Shown here: positions 32,126 through 43,449 of the stretch, piece by piece
Layout: every line of letters starts with the position of its first letter
Numbering within the stretch: position 1 is the stretch's first letter
Origin: Litsea cubeba
Taxonomy: Eukaryota > Streptophyta > Magnoliopsida > Laurales > Lauraceae
Assembly (NCBI GenBank): GCA_012931725.1
Contig: CM022945.1
Location: 18,710,580 to 18,774,579 of the forward strand
DNA length: 64,000 nt
Reading direction: 5' to 3'
The notes under the pieces: model-generated
The model's database searches: none
What the model saw: only the letters and a program-made list of their open reading frames with translations
Told to the model about the DNA's origin: nothing
Program-made: the position numbers and the translations under genes

Positions 32126-33641
32126 ATGGAGTTTAGTTCACATAACATCATGCCGGACCCTGAGCTGAATTCACTATTGAGGATGCAAATTGCCTGGAAC
32201 TTGGTAGCGGCGCTTGGTGCTGGTGCATATTATATGACATACATGAGGAAGAAGCCTCGCCGTACTTCATCTGTTAGTGGTGCTTCCTATGTGAAAGAGG
32301 TACTTCAAGGTCATCATCCAACCCGTTGTCGGGAGGTTTGTCGCATGGAATTGTCGGTCTTCAGAAAGCTTTGCGACATTGTTCGAGAAGAGGGTCTCCT
32401 GCAAAACACTGCTGGTGTCAATGTTGATGAGCAACTGATGATGTTTTTGTTCACTATTGGCCAAAATGTGAGCAATCGTCAAGTTCAAAAGCGTTTCCAA
32501 CATTCAGGGGAAACGGTTAGTCGTCACTTCAACAATGTGCTTAATGCATTAACTGAACTTTCACCTCATTATATTCATCTTCCTCCATTGACCACTCCTC
32601 CAGTAATTCATGATCGACGGTTCTTTCCTTATTTCAAGGTATAAAATAATAGAAATAACAAATATATATATTGTAGATTCAATTTTCATTTCAATGGGAT
32701 TAAACTCACTTTTTTTTTCCTGCATTTCATCTTTAATTGCTAAAATGAGATTTTATTTTCTTATTTAAGGATTGTCTTGGAGCAATTGGCGGTACACATA
32801 TTCCTGTAACTGTTGACACAGAAAACCATCCACCTTATCAAAATAATCAAGGGTTTCTTTCCCAGAATATAATGGCTGCATGCTCATTTGATTTACGATT
32901 TTTATATGTTCTTGCTGGATGGGAAGGCTCAGCAACGAATTCAATGGTCTTACAAGCAGCACTGGACAGTGGCTTTGAAATCCCTGAAGGTATATGAGGA
33001 AATTTTGTATATTTCCTAATGTTGGTACCATCCTGGTAGAGGTGGGCCCACCCTCTCAATGATGCAAATATATCAAGACAGTCAAGATGGTCCCGACATG
33101 AGGACCTGATCATCTGGCCTTTTTTTTATGCATGCTTTATTATGTCCCTGACCAAATTATTAATTTTTCCCTAGGTAAATACTATTTGGCCGATCTGAAT
33201 TATGCAAACATGCCGGGATTAATTTGTCCATATCGGGGCATTCGTTATCATCTAAAGGAATTTGCTCGTGGACGTGAAGCTCCACGAAATGAGAAAGAGC
33301 TCTTCAACCTTCGACATTCATCCTTGCGAAATGTAATTGAACGCACATTTGGCATGTTGAAGAAGAGATTTCAAATATTGAAGGCGGCACCTCTTTACCC
33401 AATTGATTCACAAATCAAAATGGTCCTTGTTGCTTGCACTTTACACAATTTCCTCCGCATTGAAACTGGTGGTGAAGATTGGCTGTATGCGGAGTATGAT
33501 TCTGAGGCTTCTTATCATCCCATCCCTCTTATAGAGGCACAGGTTTTTGATGAAATGCAAGCGCCAAATGCTGCTGATGTACTACGGGATAGGATTGCAG
33601 AGGAAATGTGGCAGGATTATTGCAGTCGCAGACGATTATAA
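32126..33641 (+). CDS. HARBI1-like nuclease family protein (PIF/Harbinger-derived), 3 exons
   Basis: Exons 32126-32638, 32770-32989 and 33175-33641 join in frame to 399 residues, the typical length for plant HARBI1-like proteins. An N-terminal hydrophobic stretch and basic MRKKPRRT segment is followed by a helical DNA-binding-type region (QVQKRFQHSGETVSRHFN) and a DDE_4-type core. Core landmarks: DCLGAIGGTHIP, LAGWEGSATNSMVL, YYLADLNYANMPG and RNVIERTFGMLKKRF. Asp251 and Glu300 are kept, with 48 residues between them as in PIF/Harbinger DD47-48E enzymes. The first catalytic Asp of the usual DGTHIP is Gly178, and the conserved Asp of GSAxDS is Asn228. The frame is otherwise intact, which suggests either a domesticated non-catalytic protein or a recently inactivated copy. 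No inverted repeats or 3-bp target duplication were identified. Confidence 0.85.
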
Positions 33642-35020
33642 TTCTTCATTTGTCGCACTCCTTTCTTTTGATGACATAACATCACTCAAGTACATTGATA
33701 GCACTAGCAGTATCCATAACCCTGCAGGAGTAACATGGTTCTCTGATTGTAGACTTCAATAAAAGCAGGTGGATTTTTTTCCAGTTCTCTATATTATGTA
33801 ATGCTGTAAATTTTGGTTAATGCAAGTTTTATTGTAATAGGCATTAATTCTAGGTGTATTCAGTTGCTTTATGAAGAAGATTGTATGTTTGAGGATCTTT
33901 TCTCTCTTGACTAGTGTATATCAGTTGCAAGTTTTCTTTTTTTAAGTTCTTCATCTGTTCCATTGTTCACCTCTTTTTTTTTTTTGATGAGGTGAGTATC
34001 CTTGAGGTCTTTGACCTAATAGGACTAATTCCCAAGGTGGTCCCTGCCAAACCTCCGTACAAATGCATAACGGGCAAATCTGTGAACTAACACAAGACGT
34101 GGGAGTCACCGTGTATACCACTCCACCAACTTCGAGGTGGGTCCTTGTTCACCCAACAAGAATGACTAGGGGCCCATTTTCTTATGGGTAGAAGGGGGCG
34201 GAATGAAACACTTAATTGAATGGGTGTCGTGTTGGCGCCAAGTTTTATTTTTTTTTACAGCTGAGGAATTTCTCTCTCTATTTTTAAGCTGTGCACCCAT
34301 ATATACGGTTATATGCCAAGCCTTCTTTTTAATCTCTCTGATACTTTGTATGTTTCCCTTATTTTTCTAATTTTAAAAGTTTTGGGAGATAAGTGCTGAA
34401 TTGGTACTTACATTTTTTTCTTTTTCTTTTGTTTTATCTTGGGTACCTACAGATTATATTGATTCAAGCAAATTCTCCATTACAATTTGACAACTCTTTT
34501 ACTTCAGTCCTATTCGTTTCCATTTTAGGGCCCACTTGTGATCCATTCCCAAACACCGATCTCATTGAATTGACACTGATCATTTTACTAATCGAAAGAT
34601 GTTCTTCTGCAGTATTGCATGGAGAAAGTTAAAACGGATGGTGCCCTTTGTCATGGGCCCATCCATGTAGGGGGGGGGGGGTAACCCTTTTGCACGATAG
34701 GGATAGTAGCTCCCTTATCATGTTGCTGGTAGGAGAATATTTTCTATTTATAATGATTAAATTTTATCATAAAAAATTTGCTTGATACATTACTATTGAA
34801 TCCAAAATTGGAAAAAATGATATTATAGAATTGTATTAGAAAGTGTGACCAAAAACAAGGATTGTAGGGCTTCACCTAAGCTTTTGGAAGGTCAAGTTTT
34901 GGCTCGCACATGTACATTAAAAAAAAGGTCCACAGAGAGAGAACATTTTCACTTACTTAAAGTCTTAACCCCACATCACTGCTTTATATCGTCTCCTCTT
35001 CTTCTCCTCCTTCGAAGTCG
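33642..35020. other. HARBI1-like 3' UTR and intergenic region
   Basis: No gene is seen. A GT-rich 3' UTR-like segment runs to about 33950, followed by low-complexity T-rich sequence and a poly-G run near 34670. Confidence 0.45.
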
Positions 35021-35028
35021 ATATAAAA
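35020..35028 (+). promoter_or_regulatory. Probable TATA box of HFLX
   Basis: GATATAAAA lies about 110 bp upstream of the start codon. The leader between them contains a short tandem duplication of GAAAGCAAATCGCTGAAGAA. Confidence 0.5.
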
Positions 35029-35135
35029 TGCAATTTTCGTAGCCAGGCAATGCGATTTCACGCACCGAAAGCAAATCGCTGAAGAAGAGGAGGTCCGAAA
35101 GCAAATCGCTGAAGAAGAAGAGGAGGACCTCTGCA

Positions 35136-38100
35136 ATGTTCAAGTCCATCTCTCTCTTACGAACTCCTTTCAGAGCTCTGCCCCAAACCCTCTTTTCCTT
35201 TTCTACTCATTCTCTACCTCCAATTCCAAATCATCTCTCCTTCTTCTTCAGAAACCCCATTAACCCAATCTCCCCAACCCTCACTTCTCTTTCAAGTTGC
35301 ATCCTTTTCTCCCCTTTCTCGCATTCTTCTCGGCAGAAGAAGCTCGATGAAGAAGACAGCAGCGGCGACGACGATCGATTCATCGTCTACAAAGACCCCA
35401 AGAGCCCTCCTAGGCTCCTCGTCGTCCAACCCAGGCTCCGTCCAGATACCCTTATGCAGGCGAAGCTCTCTGAGGCTCTGAACCTTGCGAATTCTCTCGA
35501 GGAGCAGCGGGACAGCGATCTTGATGGTGATTTCGGATCAGAGGAGATGCCCCCTCATATTGTTGTTCAAAACCCAGCTGCCCGATCGCCCAAAGCGCAC
35601 GCAGGTTGTTATTTTTTATTTGTTGGAACTTTAATTCTTTGGTGCCTTTGGTGGTTACTGCTCTATACCTAGATGGTTTGGTTGTTAGTTGGAATCTGTA
35701 ATAGATTGTGATGAGTTTTTGTCTCAATTAACGTTTCAGTTGCTTCGGATCTGCGGATTGATAGTGTTTAGTTGGATAATGTGCAAGATTGAATTTTTTC
35801 TTTTTTGTGGTTTCCTGTTATATATGGATGAATATATTGAGGGGTTAAATTCAAATGACTGTTGATATTTTTTTTTTTTTGCTTTTGCTAGATACTTATT
35901 TTGGACAGGGGACTGTGGATACAATAAAGATTCATCTAAATGCTTTGGAATCAGAGGCAAGCTATTTTTTTTTTTATAATTAATTATTTTATTTAGGATG
36001 TTCTCATTTTGTGTGTTGTGTAGTTATGTTCATACCAATATATGACAAGCATTTTCATTGGGGTCATTATCTTTTCTTCATTCATAGATGCCTTTTTTGA
36101 AACAATGAAACTCTGGCCAACTGTTGCATTTTCTACAGTGAGAGATGGACAGGGTTACTCACTATTCATGTTATGTTAAATTTTAATGATATGCATATCA
36201 TTTGTGCTCTTGGGCTCTTGGCGACTGTGTATAGTATGCATGGTGCCCAACATCTCACACTATATTCAGTGGTTTTAGCATTTGTGGTTAATATTGGGTC
36301 TCTTCTACGTTAACTGGCTTTCAGTGTTATTTAAACATGCCCATTTTTTCTTTTAGTCTTATAGAACATACATGAAGTGTTTTCTTCAATTTTTGAGCCT
36401 GTTGTTATTTGATTTTTATTCACAAGGTTTTTGTTTTAACAGGATACATTAGATGCAGTTTTTGTAAATACAATTCTTTCTGGGATTCAACAACGCAATT
36501 TGGAGGCAAGTTGTATGAGCAAACTTTCGTCATGGTTTTGTAGAAAAGCACTTTAAGCTCAGCGTTGATGTGCTATATATCTTCTATCTCTTTCTAGAAA
36601 AAAAAATGCTGATTATATTCTAACTCCAAATGGCAGCGAGCTTGGGGCAAGCCAGTTTTGGATCGTGTGGGCCTTATAATCGAGATATTTAACGCACATG
36701 CCCAAACAAAGGAAGCAAAGTTACAGGTATTAATATAGAATTGCCTAAAGGTCCCCAATTCTAGTAATACCATTTCAGTCATATTTACTGCATTTTTTTT
36801 TTTTTGAAATATGAAAAATTCTTTTTCTATTTTGTCTTGAATTATGTATAACTGGGGTTCAGCACCCTTCACTTTTAATCTTTATTTCCATACATTTTCG
36901 TCACTTTCATGCATCTTTTGCTGACTCCTCTCATTACTTTAATTTAAACAGTCAGAGCTGGCAGCTCTGATGTACAGGAAGACTAGGCTTGTTCGTCTAC
37001 GTGGTCCTGATGGACGGCTTACATTTGGAGCATCTGGAGAGGCTGAGGTTGTTAGTGCCCGAGGGTGAGTTAACCTCAGTGAATCTCTCCTTGTCGTTAG
37101 TGTTGTCCCATACATTCTGGAGTTAATTGTGATAGCTGGAGAAGTGGGAGTCATAGTTACATTAGGCTGCATTTGGCCAATTGGTTCCTTGTTGCTGTTT
37201 TCTTTCCTAAGTAAGAAGTGAGAAAATGATTCTCTGATCTTGAGAAATTCTGGTGTTGGTAGAACTGCCTGAAGCTCAAAAACAAGGAAAGAATTCTTGC
37301 ACCTCCTATAATGACCAAGATCCCATCCTTATTTGTTTCAGCATTTGTGGCCTGTCATTTCTTGGTGAAATTGTGTTTGTTATTTTCTAATTGCTTAGCA
37401 GTATTATTGTACTAATTGACAGATTTTACTTTAGGGAACTGACAAATACTTTTTTGTACTTTCTTCTTCTTTTTGCCCCCTGTAGATACCCTCACACCCA
37501 CGCACACGCACCCCTTATCAAGTCCCACACCATTGGTGCCACAACCAGGGATAAATCCCTGGTTGTTTCTGTGGAGGGGAGGAGCCTAACCACTGAGCTG
37601 CCAGATTGGCACTTTATTCTTAATTCATACACTTTTTTTCTTTACCTTTTAGGTGTTAGGTTTTTATAAAAATTTTACTGTTCCAGTAGGGATACGGTTG
37701 TGTTAAGAGGAGTAGATTTCAAGTAAAATGGAGGGATTGGTGTAGATCATGATGCCACTTAAAAAGATGCTCTTTATTGGAACGCAAACAATTAACAACT
37801 ACTAATTTGATCTTCTAATTTAAGATAGAAAAGATGCAATCTGTTCTTACAACCACCACTTCTCACATTTCTTTTCTTTTTTAGATTCTCAAAGTCAATA
37901 ATAGGGTCAAAACTGGAGAGGGTTACACCACAAATGTGATTTTCGTTTAAGCAACCGATAGATGATAAATTTAAAAAAAGATTAGGAACTAGAAAACAAT
38001 GAGAGATGATATAGTGATGTCATACTTACCAGAATCTATGATTAGGTATGGGCTAATTTCACACAGTCAAGATTTTAGTATCCTGACTAGGAGAGAAGGA

Positions 38101-41100
38101 TTAAGACATAAGGGACGCGTGATCTACAGTATCTGTGTCAATCACCTATGGGCTAGGCTCAAATGCATGAAGATCAGTGAAAATGTTTCTCATCAAGGCC
38201 TGAGTATTACTGAGATACCTTTAAACCCGAATATATTTTGAATTGTTGCATCATATTTACCTTTTAAGATCTGAATAGTGTCACCTCCAGTGGCAAGTGG
38301 TGCTATGAGAAGAATTTGTATCACAACATTGGCACTTCCACTGAATCAGTTGAATCACTTCATGAGCAAGCTGGGGGTGATTGACATATGTGCACCAGAT
38401 TGATGGGAAGTGTTGAGGCAGACGATTTTTTTTTTGCCCCCTCTTTATACATTTTGAGTATCCCTAGATCTTAATATGTATTTCCTTTTTTGCTCTTGTC
38501 TTAACTGTGTCAAGCAAGAGTATCTTTGTATTGCCTCCCCACTAAGGATCGTCCTGCTGGCCTGATTTGTGTGCCAGGCTGAATGTTGTTTCTTTTCTTC
38601 CATTGTGCCTTAAGGCATTTTCCCCTTCCCATATTATTGCTTTGCATTGCCCATTTCTATATGCAAGAAAATTATCTGCAAAGCTGTGCCTTTAAACTTT
38701 TAGATACACTGCATTTATCTGTTTATCTTAGTTTCTTGATATATCCTTTTGTCATTATGTAGAATTTGAATATATTATCCATAAAAGAAAATTGGCCTTA
38801 TATTATGTCTTGATTTTGCATAACATCATGTTACATAAGGATATCTTACATGATCGGTAATCTTTCTAGGAGAGGAAGTGGTGGACGTGGTTTCATTAGT
38901 GGTGCTGGAGAAACTGAACTTCAGCTTCAACGTCGAAGGTGTGCTTCATGTTTCTGGTGTCCTTCTAATGATTTTTTTTTGGACAGTGATTTCTCTATTT
39001 ATTGTAGATGCTTTATATGATTGTTTATTCATTTTCTGTACTTAAATTTTTTTGTAGATATTTTTTCTGTAAATGTATATCAAAGTCGCAAAGACTTGTC
39101 TTTTGCATCAAATGAGTGATGTCTTCATCTCATACAGATTCCAGTGATAATAAAAGCAAATTATTTACAAGATTTGAATGCTTGACAAGCTTTAATGATG
39201 TCTCAGGACCTTTGGGACAGTGAATAAAGCTTGAGAATATTTTTTCAAAGCCGTATTATAAGTGTTCTTATATATGGACAATATTGCAACTTTAGTAGTT
39301 AGTACTGATGTTGTATGTTTCTGTGGAGTTTCATGCTAATTATTCTTTAGATAAAAAATTTCAGAATTATAGAGAGGAGGAATCATTTACTATCTCAAAT
39401 TGAAGAGGTCCGTCGCACACGGGCTTTGCAGCGGTCTTCTCGCAAAAGGCGTGGCGGCTTACAGGGCCAAGGCCTAGCTACTGTTGCTGTTGTTGGGTAT
39501 ACAAATGCTGTAGGTAGCTCTTAATTGTAATTTGTTGTCAATAGACTTCATAGTATCTAAGTGAGCATGTTGATAATCGCGATCAACTCTTTGTCCCATC
39601 TTTCGTTTATCAACTTTATCTGTTGATGCTTCACAAAACAGGATGCTCTTTATCTTGATATCAAAATTTCATCATGCTCGTGAATTCAGGAGTTCGCACC
39701 GGTTTAACCATTCGATGTGTGCTGTTTAAGAGGGACTGTACAGTGTTAAATCATATAACATCTGTTTGGCCCTACAACCTGTTCATGTGGCTATCCTTTT
39801 TTTTCTTTTTTGGTGATTAAAACCATTTATTTGATGTGCCCCTATGTGGATCAGAGATACTTCATTAGATGGTCGTAGATGTTACAAATTTTCTCTTTAA
39901 ATGTGGACCATTGGTTGAAACTATATATTTGCGTGTTGCCAATTGGATGACGAATAGAGGTTCCATTGGATTAGTTGGCTTATAATATCAAAATATGGGT
40001 CTGCTCCATCTGTGTTTAATAAAAAAAATTGTATTTTCTCTTGATCAAGCATCACATGAAACCCCAAATCTGGAACGATGAAGTTCCTGATCTGCATGTT
40101 TGGTTGTGTTTTGCTGCAGGGGAAGTCTACTTTAGTCAATGCTCTTTCAGATAGTGAATTATACAGTGATGACCGGTATTTATGTCCTCAAATTTCACTT
40201 ACTCTATAGTTAGCTCATCATGTTTAATTCTAATCTTTTACCTAATCATTTTGATTTCCTAGTTTTAAATAATCGTTTTTTGCAATTTGTGGCTGTGTAA
40301 CCTGACCAATATATGGCAACACTCATTTTCACTTTTATGCAGATTATTTGCTACAGTGGATCCTCGAATAAGAAGTGTATTTCTTCCATCAGGGTAATAC
40401 TACAGTAGTAAGATGTTTTACATGTCTTATCTGTGGCACCTGAAGAAATCTATTTGAGGGGATCTATAGTCGTGATTTTAGTGTTCAATGCCCATTCCAT
40501 GAAAGTTTAGGTCAATGGTTCAGTGAAAAGGTGTCCAACTGTTGATCTGATGGGCCCCACGGTGGAGGGGGATGTCCCATAGTTGTCTAGATTGGAAAAT
40601 CTTAGCGTCTTATTTGGCATATAAATGGATGGTTGAGAAGATTTCTAGAATCTTCCCATTTTCAAAATTTCTAGGGTATCCTCTATCTCTAGTGAGACCT
40701 ATTATATCAACAATCTGATCACCGAACCTTGGGCCCTGCTTGAACATCAACACATGATACTTGTCCTGATGCACCACAACCTTGTAATTTATCTCCATTT
40801 GAGTATATGTTCCACCTCAGGATGGAGAATTGAAATGGTACATATAAATCGTTGACCTGATTGTGTATGGTTCTGCAGGAGAAAAGTGCTTCTGAGTGAT
40901 ACTGTGGGGTTTATCTCAGAACTGCCTGTGCAGGTGAGCGGGCAATACTTTGTTTTACACACGCATATCTTGGAAGTACTATTGTTGTTACACATTGCCT
41001 CTCTCTCTCTCTCTCAAACTTTATGAAGGTGCATCTGAGTTCTTGGATGTTCTCCCTCCACAAGTAATTTGAATATTTTGGCTGGGTTGATGCATATATA

Positions 41101-43449
41101 TATTTATTGGTAACTTGACTTGAAATTGAACCCATAAGCTCAAGGTTGCAATAGTGAGCGCCATCCACTGTGCCATGGGCACTTGTTTCCAGGGACACAA
41201 ATATTACATAACAGCTTTGGAAAATACAATTTTCTTTGAGGTTTCCTTTTTCCTGCATAGCGACTTTGGAAGCAGACTATGCCCCTCTCCTGATGTGTGT
41301 TCCAATTCTACACCATCCCAAATGCTTAGTGGAATGGACAACCATACAGCAAGCGGGGGAAATAAAACTGATTTGAGACTTGGGGTGCATTCAAAAGATC
41401 ATTTATCTTCATTAAGTTTCTCATTGATGTTTAACACACTTTGCAGTTGGTAGAAGCATTTCATGCAACTCTAGAAGAAGTGGTCGAAGCAGACCTTCTT
41501 GTGGTATGTATGAATTGGACTACTTCTTTGTTCACACTTGACTTATGTTTTTCTGGTATTATCTGCAGAATGGGTTACTGGAAAGAAAGGTTCCCGCTAA
41601 AAACTGTTCTTTTACCCATTTCCTGAATGTACGTGTTTGAATTTTAAAAACCTGATTTCTAACAAGAAAAACAATATCCTACCTTATTTATGCAACCATT
41701 GTCAGGATTTATGGTGATTATATGTTGTATGTGAATTCATTGTAGTGCTGCTGATGGCATTGAACATGAGGACAGTTCAACCATCAATTTGACTAGCTAC
41801 TTGTGTGCCTCACTTTGAGGAATCCCTCTGATCGAACACTTCTGTGTTCTTTACCTTTCTGATTGGTTGACTGAAAATGGACAAAAGATGTTCTCCCCTT
41901 CTCTTTTCATTGCCATTACTCATGCGTAGGACTCATAAGCCGACCCATGTTGATTCTGACTTGTCATTTTGGATGTCAGGATTGGATGGTTAGGATTGCC
42001 AAATTGGTCAAATGAACTATGGGGCATACCTGACTGACAATTTTTGTGCCTGAATTGTCCATTTATACAGCACTTGATTACATTTCTGCATGTGTCTTCA
42101 ATTTGGATAATTGAAAGATATATGAGTATGCCAGTTCATGCAGTGGACCGGAACCCAGAGCCAAGTTAAGAAGGGTCCAAATATTTGACCCATGCCTGCC
42201 TGCTTTTTTCAATATCAGTTGTTCGGGTTTCTGAGGACCTGCTTTCATCTCTAGCTTTGGCTGTTGAATTCAATTTTATCTCTCAGTTGAAAAATCATGT
42301 GTAGAAACTAGGCCATAAAATAGTGGTGTAACAATAACATACACAGTTCTACCCTGCGTTTGTTGTTGCCGCTTGCCAGTCATTCCCATTTTGCTGTTTG
42401 AGAATGTGGTCTAAGATAGGATGATGCATGAATGTTGGGCATGTCTAAACAAGATCTCGGTGTAGTGCTCTATGAAAATGACTAAACGATGATATCTGTA
42501 ATGGATGCAGCATGTGCTGGACTCCAGTGCACCGAATCTTGATGAGCAGCGGTCAAGTGTACTGCAAGTGTTGCAGCAGATAGGAGTCTCTGAGGAAAAG
42601 CTCCAAAATATGATTGAAGTTTGGAACAAAGTAATGTTATTCTTATTCCCTTTCAGTTTGTTAAAAACTTAAATTGCCCTTTATTTTGAAGTATTGGCAT
42701 AATTGATGGTTAAAGAAACTTACAATGCATTTGGAGCAACACCGGAATCGGTGACCACTGACCACATTAAGTAATGTTCTGTTTTCCCTTCCTTCAAGCC
42801 TTTATCTGGGCTTTAGCTAATATATATTTGGGGCTAGAAGTTTGCATATACAGTCTCTCATGTTGTCCACTGCTACGAACAAAGTAGAATGGGTATCCAT
42901 CCATGAGGCCAAAAATGTTTTCCAATTTAGAATATATCTAAATGCACTTAGTTTGTGTAGTTGAACTACTAATGTAACTTCTATTTTTGTGGTAATGGCA
43001 TGGAACCTTGTCCTGGTCAAAATTTGAAACCTTTTCAGATAGATCTTCTAGAGAAGAAAAGTGAGACCGACGAGTCTCTAGATCAAGGTGAAGACGATGA
43101 GAATGGCAGCTTTTCAGAAACAGAAGACCATGTGGCAGGAAATGAGCTACAATCTGGAGATGCTGTTGGTGAGGACGATGTAGCAGTAAATCTGTCACCA
43201 GGAGAGACTGTTGATGGCCCACAAGAAGAGTCTACAGAGGACGTGAAGATGACTGTGGAAGTTGTTCCTTGTCAAGCTCAGGATGTTCAACGTGTGGAAA
43301 CATCTGCCATTATGGGAGTTGGTTTGCAAGAGTTGCTGAGCCTTATTGACGAGAAGTTAAGTACACAGAGATCATTAGAAAAAAGGAGCTTTGACCATAA
43401 ATGGAGGCCTCCTCATAGTGCAGATGCAGAGGCAGCAGTGGAACACTAA
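35136..43449 (+). CDS. HFLX: HflX-type GTPase, probably organelle-targeted, 13 exons
   Basis: Exons: 35136-35604, 35892-35956, 36443-36505, 36637-36726, 36952-37064, 38870-38938, 39365-39509, 40120-40175, 40343-40393, 40879-40933, 41447-41503, 42511-42630 and 43039-43449. They join in frame to 587 residues. The first 55 or so residues are Ser/Pro/Arg-rich with few acids, like an organellar transit peptide. The HflX N-domain and linker (AGETELQLQRRR, about 280) precede the G domain: G1 GYTNAGKST 334-342, G2 Thr361, G3 DTVGF 381-385, G4 NKID 450-453, G5 TSA 539-541. HflX proteins bind the large ribosomal subunit and act in ribosome rescue or assembly in bacteria; a plastid or mitochondrial role is inferred. 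Introns 2 and 3 have GC donors. About 85 acidic residues separate G4 from G5, much longer than in bacterial HflX. Confidence 0.93.
37477..37612 (-). mobile_element. Possible tRNA-derived SINE in HFLX intron 5
   Basis: On the minus strand TGGCAGCTCAGTGGTTAGGC resembles a Pol III A box (TRGYnnARnnGG), followed by a GGATTTATCCC stretch near where a B box would be. There is no clear poly-A tail or target duplication. Confidence 0.3.
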
